From: Bimastos eiseni | Lineage: Eukaryota; Annelida; Clitellata; Crassiclitellata; Lumbricidae | Reading direction: 5' to 3' | Length of the DNA stretch: 64,000 bases | Assembly (NCBI GenBank): GCA_959347315.1 | Contig: OY365817.1 | Span: 29,490,031 to 29,554,030, forward strand | In this document: positions 34,452-46,293 of the stretch, piece after piece | Layout: each line of letters starts with the position of its first letter | Position numbering within the stretch: the stretch's first letter is position 1 | The notes under the pieces: generated by a model | What the model was told of the DNA's origin: nothing | Seen by the model: the letters and a program-made list of their open reading frames with translations, nothing else | Database searches by the model: none | Translations under genes and position numbers: made by a program

Positions 34452-37400
34452 TCAAGATGCATCGTTACGCTGGTGTGTTATAGCGGCCAAGATGACGGTG
34501 ACATTGTCAGCACTGAGCCTTCGAACTGCTTCGTTTGCAAGCCTTGTACATGCAGTCTCCCATCGCATTTCATTTGCGTCTTTAGTTTCTGTAGCCTTGA
34601 TTCTGTCATCCTGAAAGACAAGATGACATCGTGCACACTACTCAGCACTCCATTCCAAATGTCATCGTCAGATTACATACTCCACCGCTATTCTTCCTGC
34701 TGCTGCTGCTTCGTTGCTTCCACTTCCACCAAATAAATCACCTCTAACGTAGATTTTAACAATTCAGCAGAACAAAGAATTAACTGCTATATAGAATTCT
34801 ATTTACACTGTGAATGATATCTTGGCCTCTGGAAAATCATTGGATTCTAAAGGAATTCCATCACTTCTGCATCACACTAAATGGACAATGCTGCATTGCC
34901 AGCAGACCCTTAGAAATTACTTTCGACACTTGAGGCATCAATTATTTTCGATGTGATACAAAGTATATGATCCATCCTATTCTTTCATCTGAAGTTCGAA
35001 TTCTTTTTGGATGCCCTACTCTTCATTTCTGGTCCAACAAGGGCCTCAATCCTGTCTCATTGTCTGTCCAAGAGACATTTTCATAAGACCTGGAGTCATT
35101 CAAAGTCTTGTTTCTCTCTTTTACGATCTGTATTTGCCTGCACTTTCAGCATCCATTCCACACGTTTCATCCAATTGAGATAAATAACATGCAACGTCCA
35201 CATCCATCATTGTGAACTGATTTTTGGATGAAATTATGCCATTGTGTTTGTGCTAAAGATGATGATGAGACCTATTGTGTTTGTGCTAAAGATGATGATG
35301 AGACCCATTGTGTTTGTGCTAAAGATGATGATGAGACCTATTGTGTTTGTGCTAAAGATGATGATGAGACCCATTGTGTTTGTGCTAAAGATGATGATGA
35401 GACCCATTGTGTTTGTGCTAAAGATGATGATGAGACCTATTGTGTTTGTGCTAAAGATGATGATGAGACCTATTGTGTTTGTGCTAAAGATGATGATGAC
35501 ACCCATTGTGATTGTGGTAAAGATGATGAGACCCTTCTTACATTGAGAATTCTGTTGATGAAGTCGATGGCAGTATCGTTGTCAAACCGCTTCCAAAGTC
35601 CATCGCAAGCGATCAAAACAAACCTAACAGAAACAATCATCTCAGAAATATTTCTTCAACAGCAACAAGACATAGTTTGCCTTTGCAACAGATGTAAATG
35701 GACGGGAAATGATCGAAAGAATGTTAAACATATCAGTTGCATCAGAGCCACTAAACGGTCATACTCATAATTGGGTCAATTATTAGAACAATCAGTATAA
35801 TTGATATCGGTAAAAGAATCGGTGCCGATGTTCTTAGTTTGGGGTTGGCCACATCATTTAACAATGCTATGTACTACTGACGACATTCCACTGCATAGCA
35901 TAGACTCACAACGACCGATCAATCATTTCAATCAAGGCAGACGCAAGCAGCGAACAAATGCTAACACTGCAATCACTGTTGGTCAATTTTTCTGCGATGA
36001 ACATTTTGACTAAAAAAATATGAAATAATCTGCTTCATAATCCTATCATCCATTTCAGTACTTGGCCATAAGTGGTATTGGCATAAATATATCAGTACAG
36101 CTCTAAGTTTGACTGGAACATACTTGTCATTTTCCTGCAGCTGACATCTCTTGACATCTGGCATACATGAGACGCCATGTTTCTTGAATGGCCCATCACC
36201 TATCGAACGTGACACTTCCAGCACCCCCATCACTCGACCCTCCCTACAAAGACGATTTCACATTTTCAACTTTAAAGACTGAACTTTACTTTGAATAATC
36301 TCATATTTAATATATCAATTTTGTTAACTAATCAAGAAAACAGAATTCACAGCAGATGAACCGGTCGGACGAGCGAACAACAAGAAAAGATTCAAACAGA
36401 AGAAACTCAGATGCATCACAAAATAATTATTAATAGGAAATTCAATACCATGCCATCGACAGTATAAAAAATTCAGATATCTTGCCTTTTAGTTTCCCAA
36501 CTTTCCCACACCCTATAAATCATGGGCTGCTCCTGTATATAGGAAAATAAAAGATATTACGTCTCTAATGCTATACAGTCAAAATAACGCAAATTCACAT
36601 CGATCCAGTTGCAGAGACACTGTTATTGAGTTGTTTCTGATCTGGATCAGACGAATCTTTCTCAATGAAGAGAAGAGGCTGAACATCATCATCTCTCACA
36701 TTTAATCAGGTTACGAATGACGATCCACTGCCACAAAAATTGTTGTCAAAGAAAAGCAATCAGGTGTTATGATGCTCTGTTCAAGTCTATTTAATGTAAT
36801 GTAACAAAACATTTGTAGAGCACCTTTCAAGCAGCTCCCAAAGCATTTACTCACAAGTTTTAATAGATTTAACCAGACCATTCATTTGAACAATCATTCT
36901 TTTAATAAAACCAATCAATCATCACCTATTGCCAAAGGATTTCTAAGTAATTTGAGAATTCTCAAAAGAGCCGAAACCAGAGTGGTCGAGATTAGGTCGC
37001 GCTCACCTGACATAACCGCCTGCCTTCTGAATTCTCATTCTCTCTTCATAGAGAATTGGATTATGATCAACGGTCAGAGGAATTGCCACGTGGCTCTTTG
37101 TAGACTCATTGAAACGACACAAAACGGCCTGAAAACCAAAGCCAGAACAATCGCTATAAATCCAAACGGCAGTATCATCACAACAACCCAACTCATCTCA
37201 ACCCACTTTAACCCATCTCAACCCACCTCGACTCATCTTAACCCACCCTCAGTATCCAGCCGCACACGAATGTCGTCATATATTACTTCGTTTCTGCAGC
37301 ATCAACATTTCTATATAATTATTATCTACAAACTCTATGTACAATAAATAAAGTGATATCATCGTCAACTGACCAACCTTGCTGTCACCCAGATTTCCAA

Positions 37401-40400
37401 TGTAGAGCATATTGTTGACAGCAAGAACACTGACCGCAGTCGTTCCATCCTTCCATGATGGCTTCCTTTAGAAAGAAACAGAAACAACGCAGCTCTACAT
37501 AAAACACCAGAAAACTAAGCTGCCAGGAATCAAGAGGAATCATCTCTTACAACAAAATGAATGGTCGTTCATCTCTGCAAATAATTCATTTCTTAATATA
37601 TATAAATATATTTTAACACCTAATTTCACATAAGGAAGAACATACTACACAAATGGCAGCAACATTTCCTATATCCCTCACTGCAGATCAACCCTACGTC
37701 AAACTGTTTCTATCCGTTTAGCAGCACTGAAAATGAAGAAGGCAGAGGTGCCAATGCATCTCTATTGAAAGTTGAGATTGGAACAACAGACGCACTGCAT
37801 TGGTAACCTGCCTGAGTGGATGCACATGCTGACTGAAAGGCCAGAGGTTGTAATTTAAGAGAAGCAAAGAAAGATGAAGGTGTCTGGTTCTTACTTCTGT
37901 CGCGCTTCTGTCAGAAAATCGTCGTCCAGCTTCTTAAACGATTCAGTGAAACAACGTTTCATGTCGACCTCTATGTTGGCCAATCCTAACAAGAAGAAGT
38001 CACAAGACAATCAAAACTAAACACTTTTTAACTAAACCATTTCCTACTCAACATTAAATTCAAACAAGAGAATTTCCTCATTTGGCAAATAATTCAGGAT
38101 AAAGAAGAAAAAGGTAATGAGCAGCAATCGCGAAATAGTTAGGCGAAGAAAAGAGAAGGAAATAACTATGCGACACAGTGAGTTAGTTACTTACCATAAC
38201 TGGCGACACCATATTATAGATGTTCTACATAAATTATCCTTGCAGAGCTCTAGCCAAGTCTGCAGCTAAAGAGCTACTTTGCAATACTCTAATGACACAC
38301 ACACTATGATTATACATACATACGTACATACATAGATACATACATCTCTAAAGATGCCATTGACATATTATCTGAAACTGGGTGTGAACTTAGGTTAATC
38401 TGAAATGACGAGAGGCGGCTGTGACGCCTACCAAAGAGCAGACAAAGAGAGAGGAGGATGAGCAGGTGGACAGAACAATTGGCCAATCATCGATGGCCAC
38501 CTGCTGCTGCTGCTGCTGCTTCACACTCTGTGGCGCCTGATGCGGTTATTACCCTTAGGAAACTTCTGTGCGATGATTTTGTGAAGCTTTTGAGCTGAGT
38601 ACGTGGATGCTCTCAGCCCACCGTGACCGTCGAATACTGCGTAGTACGACAGATTCAACCTACATCAACGACAATAGCAACCAATAACGTCAACAGCAAC
38701 ACATCTCTCTGTCTGTCTCACACTCTGTCTGTTAACATATGCTGTATGCATATCCTAAGCATAACATTTTGAACTGCCTCCTCCTAACAACGTGCTGCAC
38801 AAATAATCGCTATTTAAGAGTTGCTGGCGTAAATTTCTGTTCAATCATCTTGTTTGAATCCAAACCGTAATTTGTCTTAAATTAATTACACGATCAGTTT
38901 ACAGACAGAATAAATTAGAGAAGATTTCTTCAGAGGCAATTGTCTTACCAGTCAGAAGGTGGTTTATCCAATTCCAAAAGAAAGTCATCAATGACGACGT
39001 GAGCATCTTGCATCTCTTCACGCTCTCCCTTCCTCTCGGTGCTGTAGCCCCTCATCTTAAATAAACCTGCCAGAAGAAAAATCAATAATATTAGAAATTC
39101 ACCAAGCATTCTTCACAAAGACAAAATAACATGCAATGCTCATTGCAGGCTATAAATAACTCACTGACAGCAAAAGATCAACATCTGCTAACAGAAGTCT
39201 CTCTCATAGGGCAGTGAATGACTCATCCGTACTCTCAAGTTGGCCCAAATGAAACTGCTGCAATTGCACATTAATGGAACCTTATCATTTCAACAAAACA
39301 GATCTTCTTAACGGATTAAAAGCAAAAGAGGGGGAGACCTTGAACGCTTGGCATACCAATGGATGGTCGTTTGGCTGCATTAGTATTGACTGCATTTCCA
39401 ACTTCACTGATCCTTCTTTTCCTCTTGTCTTTATCGAAACCGTCTGATGTGTTGGCCAACTCAACATTTGTATCAGTGCAAACCACCTGCTTTGTTTCAA
39501 CGACTTCATTGGCTGTTTAAACAAACACAAGCATGCGGTTAACTAAACACCGACTACTTATAAAAGCCATGACAGTGATACACCTGTTTCAAGCAATCCA
39601 ACTAGAGCTTTACTGATATCACTTTTGCCGATTATGCCTATACCAATTATTGTCGATTATTCATTTGCCGATACCCAATAATTTAGCCAATTATTTAGCT
39701 GATTATTTAGCCGATTATTTCTTTGTGTTTCCCAAGATGTCTGGTTCCAAAAGATAGACCTACTGCTACTGCCTATTGTTGTGATACAAGCAAACACTTC
39801 CCCCATAGGAGACGTATGCATGTAGTTGGGACTAATCCTAGTGTCCTAGGCTGTCCTAATCCTAGGCAGGCAATACATATTAGACACACCGCCCGCCGTC
39901 GAACTGTGCCCAGGGTAATTATTAGGGCATAACCGGAAATCGCCTCGGACATTTGCCTCGGCCGAATATTGGACTATTCCGAAATATTCGCCTCGGCAAA
40001 TATTACACCCGCAAATAGCTAAAAATAACTATTATTGAAAAAATAATTTTTTTGAGAAAATAATATGTTTTCATCAAATAAATTTAGGACTAACGGACTT
40101 ACTCATAAGTTATTGATTAATTAAACAAGAACTTAACATTCCAATGAATTTTCTTTAAAATAATGATGTTGATTTATACATCTTAATTTCTTTTTGATGC
40201 ATTCCACAGGAGGCAACCAAATTCGTCATTTTCCTGTTTGAATTGGCTCCATCCACTTTCCGGTAAACATTAGAGAGTAAAGCTGTCGTTGATAACTTAA
40301 TATTTCAAATTTTATAAGCAAGGTTTTACATTTTTTCACAAATAAAGTTATTAAATAATAAATATATTGTAACAGCCTATAGTGCGATGATACGCTATAT

Positions 40401-43135
40401 GTAGGATATTGCTGTAGACTCTGTATTGACTATAGATAAGTTCTTTGTAGCTGTACTCGTGGCAGGTTAACTACGCTTTGCCTACGGATGGTACTCGCTG
40501 GAGTCGCTGACCAGATTTGCTGCTGCTATTCGGTTCATACCCGGATTAGGCAAATAGTGCATCCAAATACTCGGATTCGGTACTCGGTGGAAATTGTCAA
40601 CTCGGTTATGCCCTAGTAATTATAGGCCAAGGCACGGCTGTCCTATTCACAGCCACCCATCTAGTCTCAGCCTCTCAGGCGACTGACATGTGTCGGGGAG
40701 ATCTGATTGGCAGCTAGCATGTATTCATTAGGCATGCCTCCAGGATGTACATTCATCTGTTTCTCTGTTGAATTGGCCAGCCGTTCCTTGGCCCATAAGC
40801 AGGCACTATGACTAACTCTGCACAAGACCTATGTTGACACATTCCCACGGTCTATATTAGCACAGTGGGTGGTCTCACCACTGGTCTAAAGAAGCCATTG
40901 GCTCGACGACACGATGTGGGAACGGAATGAAATGCCGTCCTTTACAAACCCAGTGATGTTGCTGTCGTCATTTAGCTTTTATAGACTGAAAATAATATTA
41001 TTAAATAAAAAACTAATTTCTAATATCGGCGCCGATTATCTTGCCGATATCCGATATTGCCGATATCTCAATAATCGGCCCGATTAATCGGTACAGCTCT
41101 AAATCCAACCCATTTGGTCCTCATTTAACTAAGCCAAAAGCCCAGACTAACATAATCACATTCCACACATCTTCACTCAAGTACTAGCTGGTATCAATGT
41201 TCAAAACATTGCTGCACACGTTCAAAGTTCTTTTTGTTACATGGAGCATTAGATCGACGAGGAAATTGTTTTAAATAAGTCTGACAGCTTTTTGAATTAA
41301 TACAGCATCAGAATTTGAAAACAATCCGTTCTCAAAACTCATTAATATTAATCCGATTGTCATATCTTCACCAGTGTTCTCAATAAACAAGCCTGTTCTC
41401 TTGCTTGTCCAGCTGAACGAAATTCTTTTTCACCTATTGTGTTCAGCTCAATCTTTGGCTCAAGACCCATTTCTTTCACGAGATAAATCGGCTTACTTAT
41501 AGTACTTAGGACTCCATCTCACACATAATATTTTTGGCGTGGCTTGTGTTGATACCTCTGCGCAACCTTCAGCATAGGCTCTCTAAAGACATATAATTTC
41601 CTATAACTATGAGTCATGAGGATAGGGAAGGGGGTAAGACATGGATGCTTGGTGTCGCCGCTGTCGTTCAACTGCTACTCAGAGGAGGTGATGAGGGAAT
41701 CTTCAGATAAACTCAAATGGATCGGCATTAAGCGAACGAGTAATAAACAACCTACGATACGCAGATGATACCGTACTCGTCGCCACATCAGCAGAGGTGC
41801 TCCAGCAGCTGCTGGACAGGATAAACGAGATATCCGAGTCATATGGACTGGAAATAAACACAACAAAACGAAGGTAATGAGAGTGAGTAGAGCCCATGAG
41901 AATATGGAGATCACATGTAACGGCGAACTCATGGAGCAGGTGGAATCTTTCCTTGCTGGAGGAAACAGGGAATGGAAGTGGAGAGATAAGAGCCAGACTA
42001 GGAATGGCGAGAGCGGCTATGAGATCGCTTGCTGTTGTGTGGAGGGACAGCTCAATTGGAACTTGGTTGAAGGCAAGAGTTATGAAGACGATGGTGTGGG
42101 CAGTGGCGATATATGGGTGCGAGACATGGACACTGAAGGCGCAGGACAAAAGAAGAATATCAGCTTTAGAAATGATGACATATAGAAAGATGCTGAAAGT
42201 CAACTGGAGGGAGCACAGAACAAATGCGTCCATCCTGCAGGAAGTACAACTGGACCATAGATTATTGGAGGTGGTGAAGGGAAGGAAGTTGAACTATTTC
42301 GGACACATTGTCAGAGCAAACGGTTTGCCGGCCTTCACACTACAGGGCAAAGTGAATGGTAACAGAGCATGGGGTATACCTAGCCAGACTAGGCAGCCTC
42401 ATCCACTCCTCGATGTCATCCATCCACCGTCTTGGTGGATGGATGACATCGAGGAGTGGATGAGACTGCCGAGAGCTGATTGCATCAGGAGTGCGCGGCA
42501 CAGATGGAGGAAAATGGTGTTCTTGGCTCTGGTCTCCGATCCGCAGTAATGAGAAAGGACCAGTCAAGTCAAGTCAATGAGTCGTGAGGGTTGGTTAGGG
42601 TCAGGTTAAGCATTGTGAGGGTCGTTTAAGCATTGTGAGGGTCGTTTAGGGCTAGTGCTAGGATTAGGGTTAGTGTCGTTTTTAGTTGCTTACTTCTGTG
42701 TGTCAATGACCAATGGGAACAGACCAAAAGATCAAAATATTATGCGTAAGTTGGAGTCCTGAGTACTATAAAGTAAGTCGGTAAATCCACCTTTCCTGTT
42801 TGAGAGTCTAGACAAACCGAATTTTCCTTTTGGTACGCCATCGTTTAATGTATTCTACATGTATTCTGCATCCTAATCGATGCCACAGAAGGTAATTTCA
42901 TTTCATTTTAAGATACAGTCTCAGATTAATTATACTAGCTAGACTGAAACGAGCGATCAAGGAATGCCACGCTAACAGCTACTGAATATACTGCGAGAAG
43001 AAGCGCTTCATAAATAAAATCAGATACGATACGTCGTATGGCCTATCGCTTGCGCTAACGGATCGCTTGCGCTCAATGTATCCTGAAGCTACACAAAGAC
43101 ACACCCGGCTCAGGAAGATCTCCAAATAAATCCAT
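34452..43135 (-). CDS. ILKAP: Integrin-linked kinase-associated serine/threonine phosphatase (PP2C family)
   Basis: ILKAP is a Mg/Mn-dependent PP2C phosphatase that dampens integrin-linked kinase signalling. Coding exons in order: 43135-43105, 39512-39357, 39066-38949, 38659-38553, 37985-37895, 37465-37378, 37128-37007, 36243-36124, 35623-35542, 34610-34452. The joined length is 1074 nt, giving 357 residues, with phases consistent throughout. The 31-nt first exon reads MDLFGDLPEP, the signature ILKAP start, and its GG|GTGTGT donor matches the phase of exon 2. Catalytic motifs: ERKGEREEMQDAH, YYAVFDGHGGLRAS (metal-binding Asp/Gly), LYIGNLGDSK, HNPILYEERMRIQKAGG, GVLEVSRSIGDGPF, VLIACDGLW (metal Asp) and SADNVTVI. 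Exon 2 holds a basic KDKRKRR patch, a possible nuclear signal. Intron 1 (39513-43104) is packed with transposons. All expected PP2C motifs are intact, so the gene looks functional. Confidence 0.94.
35240..35531. repeat. 33-bp minisatellite abutting an ILKAP splice donor
   Basis: Nearly nine units of TTGTGTTTGTGCTAAAGATG plus ATGATGAGACC(T/C)A. The unit is 33 bp, so frames stay open on both strands (CVCAKDDDETH repeats and the like), but none is a gene. The array begins about 10 bases inside the last ILKAP intron, after the donor at 35541. Confidence 0.95.
39603..41101. mobile_element. hAT-like element A, copy 1 (interrupted)
   Basis: Ends TAGAGCTTTACTGATATC and CCGATTAATCGGTACAGCTCTA, with exact 8-bp duplication AATCCAAC (39595-39602 and 41102-41109). 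TAGAGCTGTACCGAT is a classic hAT terminus. It is the same family as 46747-47493, in opposite orientation, sharing for example CCTAGGATTAG and GTATCACAACAATAGGCAGT on one strand. No transposase. A second hAT (39923-40615) is inserted in it. It lies in ILKAP intron 1. Confidence 0.93.
39923..40615. mobile_element. hAT-like element B nested in element A
   Basis: Ends TAGGGCATAACCG and CGGTTATGCCCTA are exact reverse complements, flanked by exact 8-bp duplication GTAATTAT (39915-39922 and 40616-40623). 693 bp, AT-rich, no transposase. It interrupts element A, so it is the younger insertion. Confidence 0.93.
41622..42573 (+). mobile_element. Degenerate LINE (reverse-transcriptase region)
   Basis: Translated pieces in several frames give GVRHGCLVSPLSFNCYSEE, NLRYADDTVLVATSAEVLQQ (the YADD catalytic motif), MRVSRAHENMEITCNGE, AVAIYGCETWTLKAQDK and RKLNYFGHIVRANGL, ending WMDDIEEWMRLPRADCIRSA. 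These are standard motifs of a non-LTR retrotransposon polymerase and its C-terminal region. Multiple frameshifts and absence of the endonuclease show it is dead. It ends in an (AAGTC)n-like tail near 42566. It lies in ILKAP intron 1, antisense to the gene. Confidence 0.88.
42393..42469. repeat. Near-perfect 36-bp inverted repeat inside the LINE
   Basis: Arms 42393-42428 and 42434-42469 differ at one position; the loop is GTCTT. The right arm encodes the normal WMDDIEEWMRLP segment and the left arm is an inverted copy of it. Confidence 0.9.
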
Positions 43136-45079
43136 TTCAAACTATATTCTCAATCACTCATATTAAGCAGTTAATTTAGAGTTTCCGAATTTAATCAACT
43201 TTAGCGAACGAGGCACGCATCGGACGCTAGTAACTACTGATACGGCACGACTGGTGGCAACAGTTATTTAGGGCCTTCGTATGCTCCCGACTATTATAAT
43301 TTTATAACACTTCCTGTCACATAAAGCGCTTTTAAAATTGATTGTAATGAACTGATATTACAAAATATATGTCCCTTTTCTTCAGATCCATCAAGTATCA
43401 ACGATGTCCTCAAAGTGTTGTTATCAGATAATATCACCAAAGTGTTGGAACAGTTTCACATGATAAAGCTTCTAAACTCTTGAAATTAATTCAAATTAAT
43501 TTAAATTTAGTGCACTCCTTGAAATGTAGTCGTTGAACTTAACCACTGCCATAAGTAATAGTATAGTATTTCTGTCGATAATGATTATGCGCCAAAAGTT
43601 ACGTTGTAACCGAATCATTAGGCCTAATCTCAAGATTTCCACATTGCAACCTATGCCGTGGGTTTTCCGGAATGTAGAGTAGGCTACATTGGTAAAAAAA
43701 TCAAGGACTGATGCTTGCACCTTAAGTATGGGCTATCCATTTAGAACGTATGCAGAAATCAGGAAGCATAGGCTCCTATCTCCCTCTCCTGTAATTTTAC
43801 ACACCCTCTTGTGCACGTACGTTTGACGCGGGGAACGGACGAAAGTCCCCCCCCAAACGGTCTATATTTAATTTACGCAGAATCAATCAAATATTATTAA
43901 GTTCAGCAGTTAACAGCTGTCATAGGTAACGTTCGTGGTATACGAGTTGCGCCTCTCATACACATGCATCTCCCGGTAGTACTTTTCTAGTAATGTAATG
44001 TAATCAAGCATTTATATAATACGATAGGCTATAGCGTCGCTCAACTCAGCATCGCTCTCAACGAGCGTCAGTGCGTGGGAACAGAAAAGTCTTAAGGCCT
44101 CTCCAAAACTGGCAAGATGAGAAGGTCAGTAACTCCAGGCGCAGGGACTGTGGAAGACAGTTCCAAGCGGAAGGGTCAACATATCCACAGCTCTGCGACT
44201 GGGCCGTGGCAGAGCGCATGCTCGGAACAGCAAGAAGGCCGCGAGTGGACGATCGCAAGGTAAACCGAGCAGGTAAAGAGGACACCGAAGTGCAGAAAGA
44301 TCTTAGGTATTTCGAGGTCACCCCAATTAGGCAGTTGCATTGTACTATAATGCTACTATAAATGCAGCATTTGGAAAATGGGGAACACGCAAAATATTGT
44401 AAAAACGCGCAAAACGTGAAAAAAATGTTTGTGCCTCCTCTTTTTCCAAGTCCCCCATTTACAGAGCACTGTGCCCGCTATGCAGAGGAACATGTCCTAG
44501 ACTCCTAATAGATAATGGCATAGCTAGAATTGTTGTTTGCGTAAAATATTTATTATTAAGTCGACCTCACGCATTGAAGGACCTGCCAAAACCATAGACT
44601 ACAAATGCTGCAGACAATTGAGGTACGGTAATCGTTCTGTATACGTTATGACCGGGCTACAGAGTCATCACTTGATACTTCAAAGTCTATTTGCTTAGTT
44701 ATAATAGAATTTCTTGTTGAAATATTAAGGTGAGGCAGCAAGTGAGCAGACATTTCTTCTATATACACCAGACATCCAATTGTTTAACCCACAAATGCTT
44801 TGACTTTAAATCTCAGGTTTGATCTGCACTTCAAAAATAAAAATTCATTTCGCAAAGCTCAAGTCGTCCGTCGTTAATCAAGTCCAGAAAGCGCATCATA
44901 TCACTGACATTTGAGGCAGCATTCAATTGTTAAAATCCTTTTACACGAGAAATACAAACAAGTCATATTATGTGCAAATGTTCAATTACATAACATTACT
45001 TTTTGCTGACAATTAGAAATCAGGAAACTGTTATGAGATGCTGATTCCAAACGACAACAGTCCGCAATAATTGACTAAT
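43136..45079. other. Intergenic region between ILKAP 5' end and the RNPS1-like gene
   Basis: This must contain the ILKAP promoter on the minus strand. A C-rich scrap with the CGGGGAACGGACGAAAG motif lies at 43838-43858 and a LINE tail at 43985-44335. No other gene is recognised. Confidence 0.5.
43985..44335 (-). mobile_element. LINE 3' fragment, second copy type
   Basis: The minus strand encodes GYVDPSAWNCLPQSLRLELL and FWRGLKTFLFPR, the same C-terminal pattern as 21849-22262 (WNxLP...LKTxLF). It is bordered by a TTTATATAA-type tail near 44010. Truncated and inactive. Confidence 0.65.
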
Positions 45080-46293
45080 TCACTTCTTTGATTTTCTTGT
45101 CTTGTGATTTTCGTGAGGTTTTCTTGACACCAACTCCACCGTAATTTCATGCAGATCAATCATACCTAAAGAAGAGAATCAACAGACACCAGTCAATGAA
45201 ACAACAGCACAACAGACCAAAACAACAGACCAAAACAACAGACCAAAACAACAGACCAAAACAACAGACCAAAACAACAGACCAAAACAACAGACCAAAA
45301 CAACAGACCAAAACAACAGACCAAAACAACAGACCAAAACAACAGACCAAAACAACAGACCAAAACAACAGACCAAAACAACAGACCAAAACAACAGAGC
45401 TTTCAGCCACCTTCATTACATCTGCCATGCACACATAGAGGATAAAAAGTGTCACATGACAGTGTGATGACATCATAGCAGAGACCATTCTTCTGATATA
45501 GCTTCTACACAGAATGTTAGCTGCTAAGAAAACCGAAAGCAAATTATTAGTACAGACACAAAATCCACCAAATGCCCACAAAAGCAGTTGTGCGACCATT
45601 TTGCCACTTTTCTCAGATCTGTACCACAGGCGATAACCGATTCTATTCTGACTGCATCTACCTAATAGCAAGCATGTTTTCCCGACAGACGTCAGTTATT
45701 GTCAGATGTAATTGTAGCCTTAACCCTAACCCTCTTCACTCTATTCTTTGTATCTGTTGTATAGCATTTTATCTAGGAATTTCTGAAGTGCCTCTCGCAG
45801 TGCTGACCAATCAGAGGCAGTTGGCTCATCAACATAAGCTCTTTACTTACTTACACACCAACCCATTTTCGTAACCCATGGATCCACAGGAGCCTGAAGC
45901 ACCACACTAGAGGAATGATAGTAAGCTACCTAAAAAACACAACAGACTTTGTTTCGTAATCGATATAGGCGCTCTGAAGAGTAGCCTCGTGAGAGTGTGA
46001 AGCCGCTTTGTCTACTCTTGAGTAACTGTATTTTCCTTACCTCCATTCATTGATTTCACGGCTTTGGCTGCCTCGGACTTTGTTTCGTAATTGATATAGG
46101 CGCTCTGAAGCGTAGCCTCGTGAGAGTGTGAAGTCGCTTTGTCTGCGATGATCATCTCAATGCTGATGACGTTACCAAAGCCGGAGAAGATCTCCATCAA
46201 GTGATCTCTTGTCACTTTCAATGTCAAACAGGAAACCTTCATCTTCGGCGATGATCGAGAACTCGACGACAATTTGTGATGATGAGACTTCAT
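45080..46293 (-). CDS. RNPS1: Small RNPS1-like RRM protein
   Basis: Two coding exons: 46293-46041 and 45165-45080, joined in phase 1 (donor GGAG|GTAAGG, acceptor CTTCTTTAG). The product is 112 residues. A Ser-rich start (SSSSRSSP) is followed by an RRM: KVTRDHLMEIFSGFGNVISI, AYINYETKSEAAKAVKSMNG and, across the splice, GGMIDLHEITVEL. The pattern matches the RRM of RNPS1, the exon-junction-complex splicing activator. It ends in a basic tail (SRKPHENHKTRKSKK) rather than the long RS/Pro-rich tail of RNPS1. An acceptor (TTTTCAG) sits just before the ATG, so either a 5' UTR exon or an unseen N-terminal coding exon lies upstream in the transposon-rich 46.3-49.8 kb region. It may be a paralogue or divergent homologue. 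Confidence 0.75.
45211..45398. repeat. 13-bp minisatellite ACCAAAACAACAG
   Basis: About 14 nearly perfect copies in the RNPS1-like intron. Because 13 is not a multiple of 3, translation gives 13-residue periodic frames, which are not genes. Confidence 0.97.
45948..46017 (-). pseudogene. Duplicated exon fragment of the RNPS1-like gene
   Basis: About 70 bases are nearly identical to 46077-46146, inside the RRM exon, with only a few mismatches. The minus strand reads DKAASHSHEATLQSAYIDY against DKATSHSHEATLQSAYINY in the exon. It lies in the intron just downstream of the exon, in the same orientation, and lacks a clear donor, so it is probably a relic rather than an alternative exon. Confidence 0.8.

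Noticed and set aside
35228..35770. CVCAKDDDETH repeat protein on the plus strand
   Set aside because: Produced by the 33-bp minisatellite in the last ILKAP intron; open in several frames on both strands.
36087..36105. CAGTACAGCTCTA, like the right end of hAT A (another near 34322)
   Set aside because: No matching left end or 8-bp duplication was found nearby; at most solitary fragments.
42590..42680. Telomere-like TTAGGG strings (also near 13190 and 45720)
   Set aside because: Only two or three degenerate units mixed with other sequence; not a telomere or clear interstitial array.
45156..45671. FWSVVLVCCFGLL repeat protein
   Set aside because: Translation of a 13-bp minisatellite with 13-residue periodicity in every frame.
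45862..45922. Possible C-terminal exon of the RNPS1-like gene (AYYHSSSVVLQAPVDPW)
   Set aside because: The exon at 45165-45080 (GMIDLHEITVEL) fits the RRM end far better, with correct phase and a clean stop.
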